A stretch of DNA of 64,000 nucleotides from Corythucha ciliata. Its lineage: Eukaryota > Arthropoda > Insecta > Hemiptera > Tingidae. The notes beneath the pieces were generated by a model, which was not told the DNA's origin, ran no database searches, and saw only the letters and a list, made by a program, of their open reading frames with translations. How positions within the stretch are numbered: the stretch's first letter is position 1; each line of letters opens with the position of its first letter. The stretch is from positions 11,695,009 to 11,759,008 of the forward strand of contig CM075938.1 in assembly GCA_038030265.1 (NCBI GenBank), written 5' to 3'. The position numbers and the translations under genes were made by a program. Positions 54,569 through 63,899 of the stretch are shown here, in pieces.

Positions 54569-55948
54569 CAGACAAAACTCGCGAACTACGTTAAAAATCA
54601 AAACAAATTTGCTACAATTTGAGACCTAACGCAGCTCTATAGACCAAGATACAGCTCTTCGAATATGTAGTTTTTCTTCAACAAATGTGAAATTTCAAGA
54701 TTTGGTCAATTTTTGACCCGAATTTCGGCTAAAGTAATCATCCTACGGGAAAAGCCGAGTAGTCGAGAGAAGTTGTAGCTAATTTAATTATGTTTTATTT
54801 AAGCACACAATGTTGACTTTAGACTAGGGCCCGACCGTAGAGCATAAAACTTCTGAAAACTCTTGGTAAGTTAACACCGAAGTGTCCAGCGACATTTCTC
54901 TCTGGCCACACATGTAAAGTCGTCAGACATTTTCTTAACTTTATAAACTCTGATGAAAATTTCTAAAAGTTTGTTTTCTATAGAAGACTCCAAGTAAATT
55001 CGTGTCTGACACTCAATTTTAATCAATAAGTGTCGCGGGACACTTCGATGTAAACGCACCTTTAGCCTCCCCCCTCCCCGCATAACAATTGGATCGGCAG
55101 ATGTTTCCTTCCATCCCCCTCTTCCGGTCTGTCATCGCCGACTTAAGGTTCTCCCGGTGTAGGATTCTTATTCTCACCATCAGCGACCCCAGTGCTGGGA
55201 AAAAGGAACAACTTGTGGGGAATTTCAACTTGATGTATGGAGAAACTTTCGTCAAATGTAGAAAAGAGGGGGAACATGGCTCCATCTAGCTCAAAATGCT
55301 GCTTCCTCTATCTGAGCTCAGAGCCCCCTTACCATTTTCTATTTTCATTGATCACAAGGATGTCTTCCCTGTCCCCTCACCACAAGGCGTCACAGTACAA
55401 TAGATGAATCGAATGTGGGTGGAATGGCGTGAGATTGGTGTACGAAATTGTTGGGAGGAGGATGACCAAGAGGGTGAGACGAAATCGTGATACAATTTCA
55501 TTAGGTTGGATTCGGCCCCCAGGCTATCAGAAAAATTGTACGTACTTTTGGGTGTGGTCCAGAGCTACTCCAAGTCCATCAGAGGTCCAAGTCACATCAT
55601 CCCGGCAATTGAGCCGATTATTGGGGCGATGGACCGCCCCTCACCGGAAGCGGAGGTGCTACCGTACTACGACTCCTGATGCCCCTGGCTCTCAACCCGA
55701 CTTGGAAAACCGAGTCAAGTAAGTAGCCGGTTCACCAGAACTGGTAAGCAGAACTGGTGGAACGTGCCGAGACGGGAACTGAAGATGCTGCTGAGGGAGG
55801 ATTTGAAATCACCAAATTCAGAAGTGTTTGGGGGTGGGAAAAGATGCCACTCAGTGGGGATGGACCCAAACCGAACAGTAGGGTCTTATTGTAACCTATG
55901 GCAAGTAAAATGGCACCCCCAACCCTTCCAAAATTGTTGTCTTGTTCC
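54569..55948. repeat. 1.37 kb direct repeat, copy B
   Basis: Nearly identical to 52078-53444. It has a ~20-bp insertion (CAGTAGGGTCTTATTGTAAC) at about 55876 and a 9-bp deletion near 55237. After TTGTTCC it continues into unique sequence where copy A enters the hairpin. Confidence 0.85.
54864..55061. mobile_element. Foldback MITE, copy 3 (inside direct repeat B)
   Basis: Carried along with the direct repeat. Ends GGTAAGTTAACACCGAAGTG and CACTTCGATGTAAACGCACC; the right end here is closer to the 34351 copy than the one in repeat A. Confidence 0.65.
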
Positions 55949-56635
55949 TGCAAGAGAGAGGGTGTACCAGAGGCGGTTGCTCATGCAGGAATTAAAGGGC
56001 TAAAGTGCTCAACACTATGCAAAGTATGCTGAGGTGTTTCCTGTCAGAACTCGCAGTAGTCGTTCTCCGCCAGATTGGGGATGAGGAGGAAGACGGCGAC
56101 GGGCAGCTACCGGTAGTGAGAGGTAACTTGAACGATTGGGAACCTCCCTCTAAACGACCCACGTGACCGTTCGTAAAATGACATATATTTTGTACACAGT
56201 ATTGCATTATAGGTAGGTATCTCATTCATGAGAATATTCAATGCGAAAAACCCGAAAAAAGTGCAAGAATTTCGCGGTTTTTCAATTCCTGCAAAAGTAA
56301 CACAAGTCTTTCGAATCTGCAAACTTGGGTTTACTGATGCTGGTCCTAACAACATACTAAAAAATCAGAACTAGCCGTTTAATTGCGATTTTAGCTATTT
56401 TTAATGTTCTTATTGACTGGCCTACATAAAAGTTATAGGGAACTCAACATGCTTCCATTCTGTACTTGGAAAGAGTCGTCTAATAAGAAATACCGGAAGG
56501 TTGCTTTGAACGTTCTCCCTTTATTCGGGTTCAGGGGAGGGGGTTCAGCTCAGGACTTTATTAGACATTGATCAGGGGACCCCCTCCTCCTTCGCATTCC
56601 CTAAAAAAAACAAAATCCCATATTTATTTCCCCTC
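55949..56635. other. Right flank of the composite region
   Basis: GAAAAACCCGAAAAAAGTGC at about 56246-56266 is the inverse of GCACTTTTTTCGGGTTTTTC at about 52031-52050, giving an outer inverted pair around the composite. The remainder is unassigned. Confidence 0.4.
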
Positions 56636-56639
56636 CAAA

Positions 56640-56830
56640 GCATAGATTGACTGGACTAAAAAAGCCTTTTCGCGGCTTAGGCTTATTCAAATAGGTAACC
56701 AATTTCACTGGCTTAACTATTTGAAAAAAGCAATTTCGTGGGCTACTTAGCTCCTTAAAATTCCAAATCCCTTGGATCTTGCACATTGATCAATCAATTT
56801 CGGGGTTGGCTCATTTGAGACTCATTTTTC
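56640..56830. repeat. Minisatellite family B, short block
   Basis: AAAAAGCCTTTTCGCGGCTTAGGC, AACCAATTTCACTGGCTTAAC and AAGCAATTTCGTGGGC are family B units. Confidence 0.6.
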
Positions 56831-58480
56831 TGCTATCCAAAAGCGACAGAGAAGCCCAAAAACAAAGAATATCTACTGTGTGGTTGCTGTCACTCTGCTG
56901 TCGGGGATGGATCGTTAGTCTCTATTTCGGGGCTAAATTAAAGGATTATTTTGGGAATTCTTTGAGAAAATAACCTTGTTTGTTTTGTAAAGTTGTGCTT
57001 TGGAGCTAAATCACCCGAATTTCGAAACCCACAATTCAGGGAGTACCTACCCTGCTCACCGTATAGAGTTTTCGGTATACAGCTCTCGGTGGACCTACTC
57101 TGCATGGTCACTTTCTCGAGAAAGTGAACAAGCAAGTAGGCAGTAGGCAAGTAGGAAGCTAGGAAGTAGATACTTGTAGGTGCGCGCATATATGCGAAAT
57201 TTTGTACTTGTAGTTTTGTAACTGATGCTCCCCCCCCCCCCACTGAAGGCCTGTTTTTGCTACCATTTAAGACAGTTCCAATTTGTTGTTTAGTAATAAG
57301 CTAGAAATTTTCTTGGTGTTTTTATGGCGGAGGGGGGTATATCAATGCCTGAGTGTAGGAACAAATTAGCGAATTGAGGGGAAGAGTTTCCACCATTTTA
57401 GACTACAGTTGATCACACCCTTTCCAATCCCGGTCGAACGTAGGCCTTCATTCAAATTAAACAACTTGCGTTTTCCGTTCACCCTTAATTCCCACCCCGC
57501 AGGGCCACCCAGCGCCAGTAAACTTCATGTAGAAAAGCCAAGCTTCAAGCCTCCGCGAGGGTGAAAAAAGAGGGAATCACCCCCTTGTGACAGGCAATGA
57601 AAGGATCATCCCCCTTTTTGTGGGAAGTCGACCGAGTTGGCCCCACCCACCCACCGCCGAGGACGCTCTCACCGCCGCCGCTCAAGAGCCCCTTTAAGAG
57701 GGTGCCGAAAAGACACGGCTTGATAGGAGGTGGCGTTTCCGAAGGGTTTGTAATATGCCACCTCCTTTTCACCGTAAAATTAAAATTAGACGAGCCCTGG
57801 AGCCCTCCACCCACCATAGAACAATCACCCCTCTGGAGTTTTCAGAAGGGTCACACTCGAGTCGAGAGAGTGTGGAGGTGGTGTTTTATTCATGGTAAAA
57901 AGTCAAGTATCCTCCTGCTCGATGAGCAGAACGAAAGAGACTTCCCACTCCCACAACTCCCCCCCCCCCCGTAAATCTGTTGGAAAAATCAAAGACTCTT
58001 GGTGGTATTCGTTTAACGAGGGTCCTTGGGATGCTCTGAATGAAAAATAAATACTGTACATATTAATGAAAATCGGTTAGCAGATTCATGTAATATGTAA
58101 AAGTGCTTTGAGGGCAGCGAATTGCCTAAAATGTTGGTTATCAGACGCTTAACATCAAAACTATAAATTATGTCACTTCGAATAATTTGATAGATAAAGA
58201 AAGTTATACGGACGGAAGGAGGTCGATAGCCTTTAAAAACTAACCATTAGAGGAATTAAGTCGACCCCAATATAAAGCTCCTCGATCAGGTGTGTAATTA
58301 GAAAGGATTTGCGAGCCTCTCGTATACGGTCAAGACGAGGGTATCCAGGTCCCAGGTGTGTGCCCCAGGCTTGTACAATTTTTGCTTGCACTCTTCTTGA
58401 CACCCAACACAATTATCTGTTTTCAGGAGCGTTACATACTTAGTCATTAAGCATGGAAACTGCAGGAGATATCCAAAAAA
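56831..58480. other. Spacer with no confirmed gene
   Basis: AGTAGGCAGTAGGCAAGTAGG near 57135 is a short direct repeat of AAGTAGG. C-runs lie at about 57231-57241 and 57960-57970. Overlapping ORFs on both strands at 57545-57974 (90 and 125 codons) are GC-richer and proline-rich but match no family. Confidence 0.35.
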
Positions 58481-58482
58481 AG

Positions 58483-58740
58483 TTTATTGATATTTTATTT
58501 TTAGGGTTTTGGCTTATTGCTTCTTCTACTTCTTCGTTTCCTGAGCTTTCGCCTTCTTGTGCTGAAGGCGTCGTCAAAGAACTTTATCTTTGTATAAAAA
58601 AAAAAAAAAAATGTAATTAAAAAAAAATACAAAATAGAAGTTCTTTGACAAATATGCCTTCAGCACAAGAAGGCGAAAGCTCAGGAAACGAAGAAGTAGA
58701 AGAAGCAAAAAGCCAAAACCCTAAAAATAAAATATCAATC
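58483..58740. mobile_element. Long hairpin with a hammerhead-like motif in each arm
   Basis: The left arm 58483-58597 (AAAAAAGTTTATTGATATTTTATTTTTAGGG...TCAAAGAACTT) is inverted at 58622-58740 with ~95 percent identity around an A-rich loop. Each arm contains the same CGCCTTC-TTGTGCT-GAAGGCG stem-loop, so two head-to-head copies of a hammerhead-like core face each other. Confidence 0.7.
58547..58577 (-). ncRNA. Hammerhead-ribozyme-like core 3
   Basis: Minus strand reads TTGACGA-C-GCCTTC-AGCACAA-GAAGGC-GAAA. Stem II is six perfect pairs. The first box is UUGACGA, one base from CUGANGA. The mirrored copy at 58646-58678 (+) has a more degraded first box but the same stem and GAAA. Confidence 0.4.
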
Positions 58741-58875
58741 AAGTTGTATGGCTTAAATTTGTGTTGACATTCTGTGTGTAGCGGGTTGTCTATTTGTAGT
58801 ATGGGATGAAAAGATGTAAATAACAGAAATATGACCATCGTAATAATAAGTTTTTTCTTTTTATAACTCGCGAAT

Positions 58876-58904
58876 TTTCGCGCTGTTCACCAGCGCATCT
58901 TCAG
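58876..58904 (-). ncRNA. Hammerhead-ribozyme-like core 4
   Basis: Minus strand reads CTGAAGA-T-GCGCTG-GTGAA-CAGCGC-GAAA. Both boxes are exact and stem II has six perfect pairs. After GAA a short helix AAUU-CGCG-AGUU is possible, ending in UUA as a candidate cleavage triplet. Stem I complementarity is not clear. It is the best-formed core in the window and shares its boxes, not its stem sequence, with the others. Confidence 0.5.
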
Positions 58905-58939
58905 GCATCCAATGCTGCTAAAAACTCTTATAAACATAA

Positions 58940-60440
58940 GCGTCAACATTTAAGGAAGAATTCTATCCGTAACCTTGCGTCGTCTTGTTATTTGTAGAAA
59001 TTTAATGTCACAGGCCGAAAAACCTCCGTCATAATATACTGGACAGAAACGTCTATATCTCCATCAACTCCAGACTATAACTCTCTTCTTCGTTTTTAAA
59101 AACGAAAAATTCTAAAATCAAGACACATTTTCCTTCAAACGACACGTTTTCCTAGAGCTCCCCCCCCCCTCTTCATTTTGGGCACTTTGGCGCGTTTTCA
59201 GGGGCCCTCGAATTTTGGCCGACCACGACCCACGAAGGGACGTTTTGGCCCGGGATCGACTGCCGCTTTGTCAGTCGAGCATTGCTCGCGAGGCTCGTAA
59301 GCTTATAGTCTGGCTCGAATCGAAACACTTTCAAAATAAAATGGTCGCTAAAGAGAAGACAAGAGGGTTATAACTTGGCGAAAATGGCAAAAACTTACAC
59401 GGGATGGAACCACGTATATCTTGCTCGGTTTCACAGCCTTCAATTCCCGTGAGGAAGAGCCTTGATTCGTGCGGACCTTGACTAGATGGCCGCTCTAATG
59501 GGACCGATAAAATCGACCTAATATACAAAAAGTACATTTATGACGCTCGTGTCCCCACTGCCGACATATATGAGGCACTGCAGCGACCACTGTTGCGCGT
59601 TGATGAGCTGTAATTGGCTGTATTTCTCAGTTGAGCGTAGTCCAAGGGTCTCATGAGCACGTCTAAGCTCAAACCAGCCGCACCATTTGAGACGGTGACT
59701 ACTGGCCACCGGCCGAGGGGGGTTGAGGAAGCTCAATGTTCCCTGATGGAAGTTCACATAAAGTGAGAATGGCAGTTCCCTTATATGCTCATATTGGGAA
59801 GCATTTTAGGTAAAAATTTTGGGAGTACCCGAAAACAGTTCCGAAGTCGACGAAAGTTTAAGGTGTTTGGCTCCAGTGTGCGTAAGTATGTTTTTACACG
59901 AGTTTTCCTCTCAAATTTCCAATGGAAACTTAGGGGTTTGGGGCGGGCGAAAATTCGCTATTTTTAAAGGGGTTTTGCTTGTAACTTCCAAACTACACAT
60001 TCTACGAAAAAGTCTTCTTCGTAAAACGTCACAGAGCATTTTTCTTAATATGCACTGTTAAAAAATAATCATCTTCCTAACAGTTACTGAGATTAGAGAA
60101 CCTATAATCAGACAGGTAAAATCACAGACGCCATGTTCGCTCTTATCAATTATCAGTCTTGTAAAATCCACCTTTTGTTGATGTTTTGTGGATGTCAAGA
60201 AACCACCCCCAACCATTCTTATTAAACTGATAAGAACGAACATGGCGCCGTATAAGTCTACTCGTCTTTAAAGGTCCCTTAACCGAGATACAGCCTTTTA
60301 CATTTATACTGTAGTAGGCAGGCTCTTACACTTCTTGAGTCACACGGGACATACAATTCAAAGTTGATGACATTTTGGGGAGATATTTTGTGGTGCGTAT
60401 GGATGTTGAACACGAGTTCACCACTAAATACCAAATACCA
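58940..60440. other. Spacer without recognised gene
   Basis: Holds a C-run near 59161-59169 and two adjoining minus-strand ORFs (59331-59757) without family resemblance. GAACATGGCGCC at 60238 and GGCGCCATGTTCGC-like text at 60130 form a loose inverted pair (CGCCATGTTCGCTCTTATCA / TGATAAGAACGAACATGGCG) with ~90 bp between. Confidence 0.35.
60126..60246. repeat. Short inverted repeat (CGCCATGTTCGCTCTTATCA)
   Basis: CGCCATGTTCGCTCTTATCA at about 60130-60149 is matched in inverse by TGATAAGAACGAACATGGCG at about 60228-60247. The arms of ~20 bp and the size of ~120 bp suggest a small MITE. Confidence 0.5.
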
Positions 60441-60444
60441 GATA

Positions 60445-60610
60445 ATGCATGCATAAAGCTATAGCCGTAGGAGCCTACATTGTCTGTCTTCCCTCGTTGA
60501 GGAGCGTCAAAAACGAACTGGTTTCGGCTTCTCGACATCTTCAGCGACTGTTTCAGTTGTACTTCCATACGCGAATGTATAGGCTCCTACGGCTACAGCT
60601 TTAGGCATGC
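60445..60610 (-). mobile_element. Penelope-like-element fragment with hammerhead-like motif, copy 2, plus inverted segment
   Basis: ATGCATGCATAAAGCTATAG...GGAGCCTACAT at 60445-60480 is inverted at 60575-60610 (TAGGCTCCTACGGCTACAGC...GCATGC), making a foldback of ~36-bp arms. Between them is the shared segment CTGTCTTCCCTCGTTGAGG and the hammerhead core at 60522-60544. About 80 percent identical to 8105-8240 over the shared part. Confidence 0.55.
60522..60544 (-). ncRNA. Hammerhead-ribozyme-like core 5
   Basis: Minus strand reads CTGAAGA-T-GTC-GAGAA-GCC-GAAA. The boxes are exact; stem II is three positions with one mismatch (U-C). GAAA is followed by CCAG where copy 1 has CCGG, so it is a decaying copy. 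Confidence 0.4.
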
Positions 60611-60866
60611 ATTCTGATTCTGATGATCTGACTAACAATATCAAATACCAGATACCCTGCGATGGCGATGCCCTGCTGGTCACATGAAAAAAATACACAA
60701 TTGTACACACATTCGACTGGGTTTACGGAGCTGAAAGTATGATCGTCTGCCGGCATTAAAGTCCTAAAAGCGAGTTTTACTGGTCACTGAGGGTCAGGCT
60801 CCAATAGGTGTCGAGATACACGCAGTAGGAGAAAATTCCCTAACAACAAAAACTGTATTCTTATTA

Positions 60867-61845
60867 GCTCGAGAGCTGGCGACAGTCCCATTCAACCGGA
60901 AGAACATAGTCACGAAAGGTGTGCAAAATGATAGCTTACGACCTCCTATTTACGAGTCCTGGAGTCTGCCATGCCGTATCTGGGGCCTAAGGATGTTATA
61001 GCTAATCAAAGTCCTTAATTTGGGACATGAATTTAAACGGAAGAACATAGTCCTGAAACTGGTCTCATTCGAAAGGTTCTATGGGGTTGATTACGAATAT
61101 GAATGTCTGCCGGCGTCTGCCTGGGGTATTTGCCCTCTGTGGCTCGTTAAACTCATGAAATTTGGGAAATTCAAACTAACCGAAAGAACATAGTCCTGAA
61201 ACTGGTCTCATTCGATAGATTTTATTAAGATGATTACAAATATGGTCGTCTGCCGGTGCCTTCTTGGGGCATTTGCCCTCGGTCACCAGTCAAACGCACT
61301 AAATTGGGGTTAATAATTAACCGGAAGAACGAAGTCCGAAAAATGGTCTTATGCATCAGTTTTTATGTAGCTGTATACGAAAATAATCGTCTGCCGGCAT
61401 CAGTCAGGGGCATTTGCCCTCATCAATGACCAGACAAATCGCACGGAGGGAACATAACTAACCGGAAGATCATAGTCCTCAAACTAGTATCATTCGGAAG
61501 GTTTTGTGGAACTGATTACGAATATGATCGCCTGCCGGCGTCTGCCTGGCGCATTTGCCTTCAGTGATCAGTCAAACTGCACTGAGAGACAATAATTAAC
61601 CGGAAGATCTTAGTCCTGAAACTGTTGTTATTCGAGAGGTTTTTTGGAGATGATTGCGAATACGATCGTCTGCCTGGAGCATTTGCTGTCGGTGGCCAGT
61701 CAAACTCCTAGGGATATTTATTAACCGGAAGAACGAAAGTCCCGACCTGACCGGAAGTCGAAAGGTTTCGTGTAGCTGAATAAAAAAATGATCGTCTGCC
61801 CACGTCTGCCAGGGGCATTTTCCCTCAGTGAACAGTCAAACAGCG
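60867..61845. repeat. ~140-bp tandem units, forward arm
   Basis: ACCGGAAGAACATAGTCCTG recurs with variation near 60893, 61034, 61178, 61320, 61460, 61599 and 61724. Each unit also has GGTCTCATTCGAAAGGTTTT, GATTACGAATATGATCGTCT, GCCGGCGTCTGCCTGGGGCA and TTTGCCCTCAGTGACCAGTC in the same order. Confidence 0.85.
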
Positions 61846-61864
61846 CGAAGGGAAATTGCTTCCC

Positions 61865-62523
61865 GCCAAGGGAAAATGCCCCAAGCAGACGCCGCAGTCG
61901 ATCATATTCGTATTGAGGTCCATGAAACCTGTTGAATGAGACCTGTTTCAAGACCATGTTCTTCCGGTTAGTTAATTTCCCTTTGCGCAGTTTGACTGAT
62001 CGTAGTGGGCAATGGCCCCTGGCAGACGATCATTTTCGTAATCATCTCCATTAAACCTTTCGAATAAGACCAGTTAATACAGGACTATGATCTTCGGTTA
62101 ATCATCTTTGCTGTGTGCAGTTTGACTGATCACTGAAGGCAAATGCCCCTGGCAGATGGCGGCAGACGATCACATTCGTAATCAGCCCCATGAAACCTTT
62201 CGAACGAGGCTAGTTTCAGGACTATGATCTTCCGGTTAATTATTTCCCCTCTGAGCAGTTTGACTGGTCACTGAGGGCAAGTGCCCCAGGCAGACGATCA
62301 TTTTCGTATTCAGCAACATAAAACCTGTTGCATAAGACCATTTTACGGACTTCGTTCTTCCGGTTAATTAAAATTCCCCAACTTTCGTGAGTTTGGCGAG
62401 CCACTGAGGGCAAATGCCCCAGGCAGACGATCATATTCGTAATCAGCTCCATAAAACCTTTCGAATGAGACCAGTTTCATGACTACGTTCTTCCGGTTGA
62501 ATGGGAATGTCGCCAGCTCGCGG
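61865..62523. repeat. ~130-bp tandem units, inverted arm
   Basis: The same units on the opposite strand: TTCTTCCGGTTA(A/G)TTA near 61960, 62090 (degenerate), 62224, 62352 and 62487, with GCCCCAGGCAGACGATCATA and ATCAGCTCCATAAAACCTTTCG between. The innermost junction at about 61845-61865 is GGGAAATTGCTTCCCGCCAAGGGAAAA. Confidence 0.85.
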
Positions 62524-62528
62524 TCTAT

Positions 62529-62830
62529 ATGGGATGGTCCTGTTAATTTGATGAAAACGGCTATTAGATAAACTAGTTTTGTTAACTTATCACAGGTAAT
62601 TTGAAAAATAGCTTGAACTAATGTGTCTTTAACCGTTTTACGGCTCATTTTACGTCAAAGTTAGCTGTAGATGAGGATGTTCGGCCTGTCCAACCCGAGA
62701 ACTGTAATGATCGCGGGGACATGGAAACAAGCGTTCTCATAGCAAAAATTGCTCATGAAATGGTCCCAGGCAACGAAGAAATTCCAGCGGAACCTTTTTT
62801 CCCCTCGGGTTACTGAAGCAAGCCGAAAAC
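62529..62830. repeat. 300-bp inverted repeat, left arm
   Basis: ATGGGATGGTCCTGTTAATTTG to GCTTACTGAAGCAAGCCGAAAAC is inverted at 63562-63862 with about 93 percent identity. Its ORF text (VTRGEKRFRWNFF) is not a recognised protein and appears mirrored in the other arm. Confidence 0.85.
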
Positions 62831-63561
62831 ATAACCGTGTTGAGGGGTGTATTGAGCATTGAGGGCAGAAAAAGGGCTCCGAATAACTTAGTTTTTGGGA
62901 GTTCATGGTGAGGTTCTCTCTTCTACTCATTATTTGATAGCTCTACGAGTTTGAGCCAAAAAATGTGAATAAAAAAGCCGATGAATCACGCCAAGTATAT
63001 CCCATCTTGCTCATTCCTCTCACTTTTTTTGATGCTGAGGTCGATATCTTCATGAAAAATGAATCGATTTCATTTTATGACTAGGTCATTCGAAATCTTA
63101 TGAAATGAGGAGTTTCGGCCTGAAACTAAAAGAGCTACCTTCACTTCAAGAAATCTGCGATAACTTCGTCCGAACATTGTTAGGATATTTCTTAGGCACG
63201 TTTTCTATTACAGAACGAGAATTTTTTTCGACTTATTTGATATTGGACTTCTATGAGAAATAACGCGTCAGAAAGGTAATTTCGAACACTTTCCAACCCA
63301 CTCCTCAGTTGTAGCGTGGAGACAAATAATTTTCCTACAACAGTAGTTTTTAAAGAGATTAACAACTAACGGCATCATATCATATATCATCATATCGGTG
63401 CATGGTTAGTAATAGGCGCAGGTAAAAGAGGGTTAGTGTTCTAGGGTTAAAGAGATTAACATCTAACAAAAAACACCAAAGAACTGTAATTATCTGTACG
63501 ACTGCAGTCGCATTGCAGGTAAATCACGTTGCCCACCACGCAAGTAAAAGTTCTGCAGTAC

Positions 63562-63862
63562 GTTTTCGGCTTGCTTCAGTAACCCGAGGGGAAAAAAGGT
63601 TCCGCTGGAATTTCTTTGCTGCCTGGGACCTTGTCATGAGCAATATTCGCTATGAGAACACTTGTTTCCATGTCCCCGCGATCATTACAGTTCTCGGGTC
63701 GGACAGACCGAATATCCTCATTTACTACTAACTTTGACGTAAAATGAGCTGTAAAACGGTTAAAGACACATGAATTCAAGCTATTTTTCAAATTACCTGT
63801 GATAAGTTAACAAAACTAGTTTATCCAATAGCCGTTTTCACCAAATTAACAGGACCATCCCA
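63562..63862. repeat. 300-bp inverted repeat, right arm
   Basis: Reverse complement of 62529-62830. The spacer 62831-63561 is AT-rich, contains the short tandem ATCATATCATATATCATCATAT near 63375 and has no gene. Confidence 0.85.
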
Positions 63863-63899
63863 TAAGAATACAGTTTCTCCTACTGTGTGTATCTCGACA

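Larger units (their letters stand above)
60808..63899. mobile_element. Foldback-like transposable element with tandem-repeat arms
   Basis: Outer ends: TGTCGAGATACACGCAGTAGG at 60808 is inverted at 63878-63899 (CCTACTGTGTGTATCTCGACA). Inside, ~140-bp tandem units run plus from 60867 to about 61845 and inverted from about 61865 to 62523. Then a second inverted repeat, 62529-62830 and 63562-63862, encloses a 731-bp spacer. No transposase is visible, so it is non-autonomous. The layout (long arms made of tandem repeats) recalls foldback/Galileo-type elements. The left end has a 17-bp insertion relative to the right end. Confidence 0.7.

Noticed and set aside
52380..55722. ORFs duplicated in the two 1.37 kb copies (for example 52945-53238 and 55429-55722)
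   Set aside because: Similarity between the two only reflects the recent DNA duplication; no conserved domain, and neighbouring ORFs differ by frameshifts.
57545..57974. Opposed ORFs of 90 and 125 codons, proline-rich
   Set aside because: Overlap on both strands without family resemblance; probably a GC-richer stretch lacking stops.
59331..59757. Two adjoining minus-strand ORFs that might be one gene
   Set aside because: They are in different frames, no splice pair joins them sensibly, and no family is recognised.
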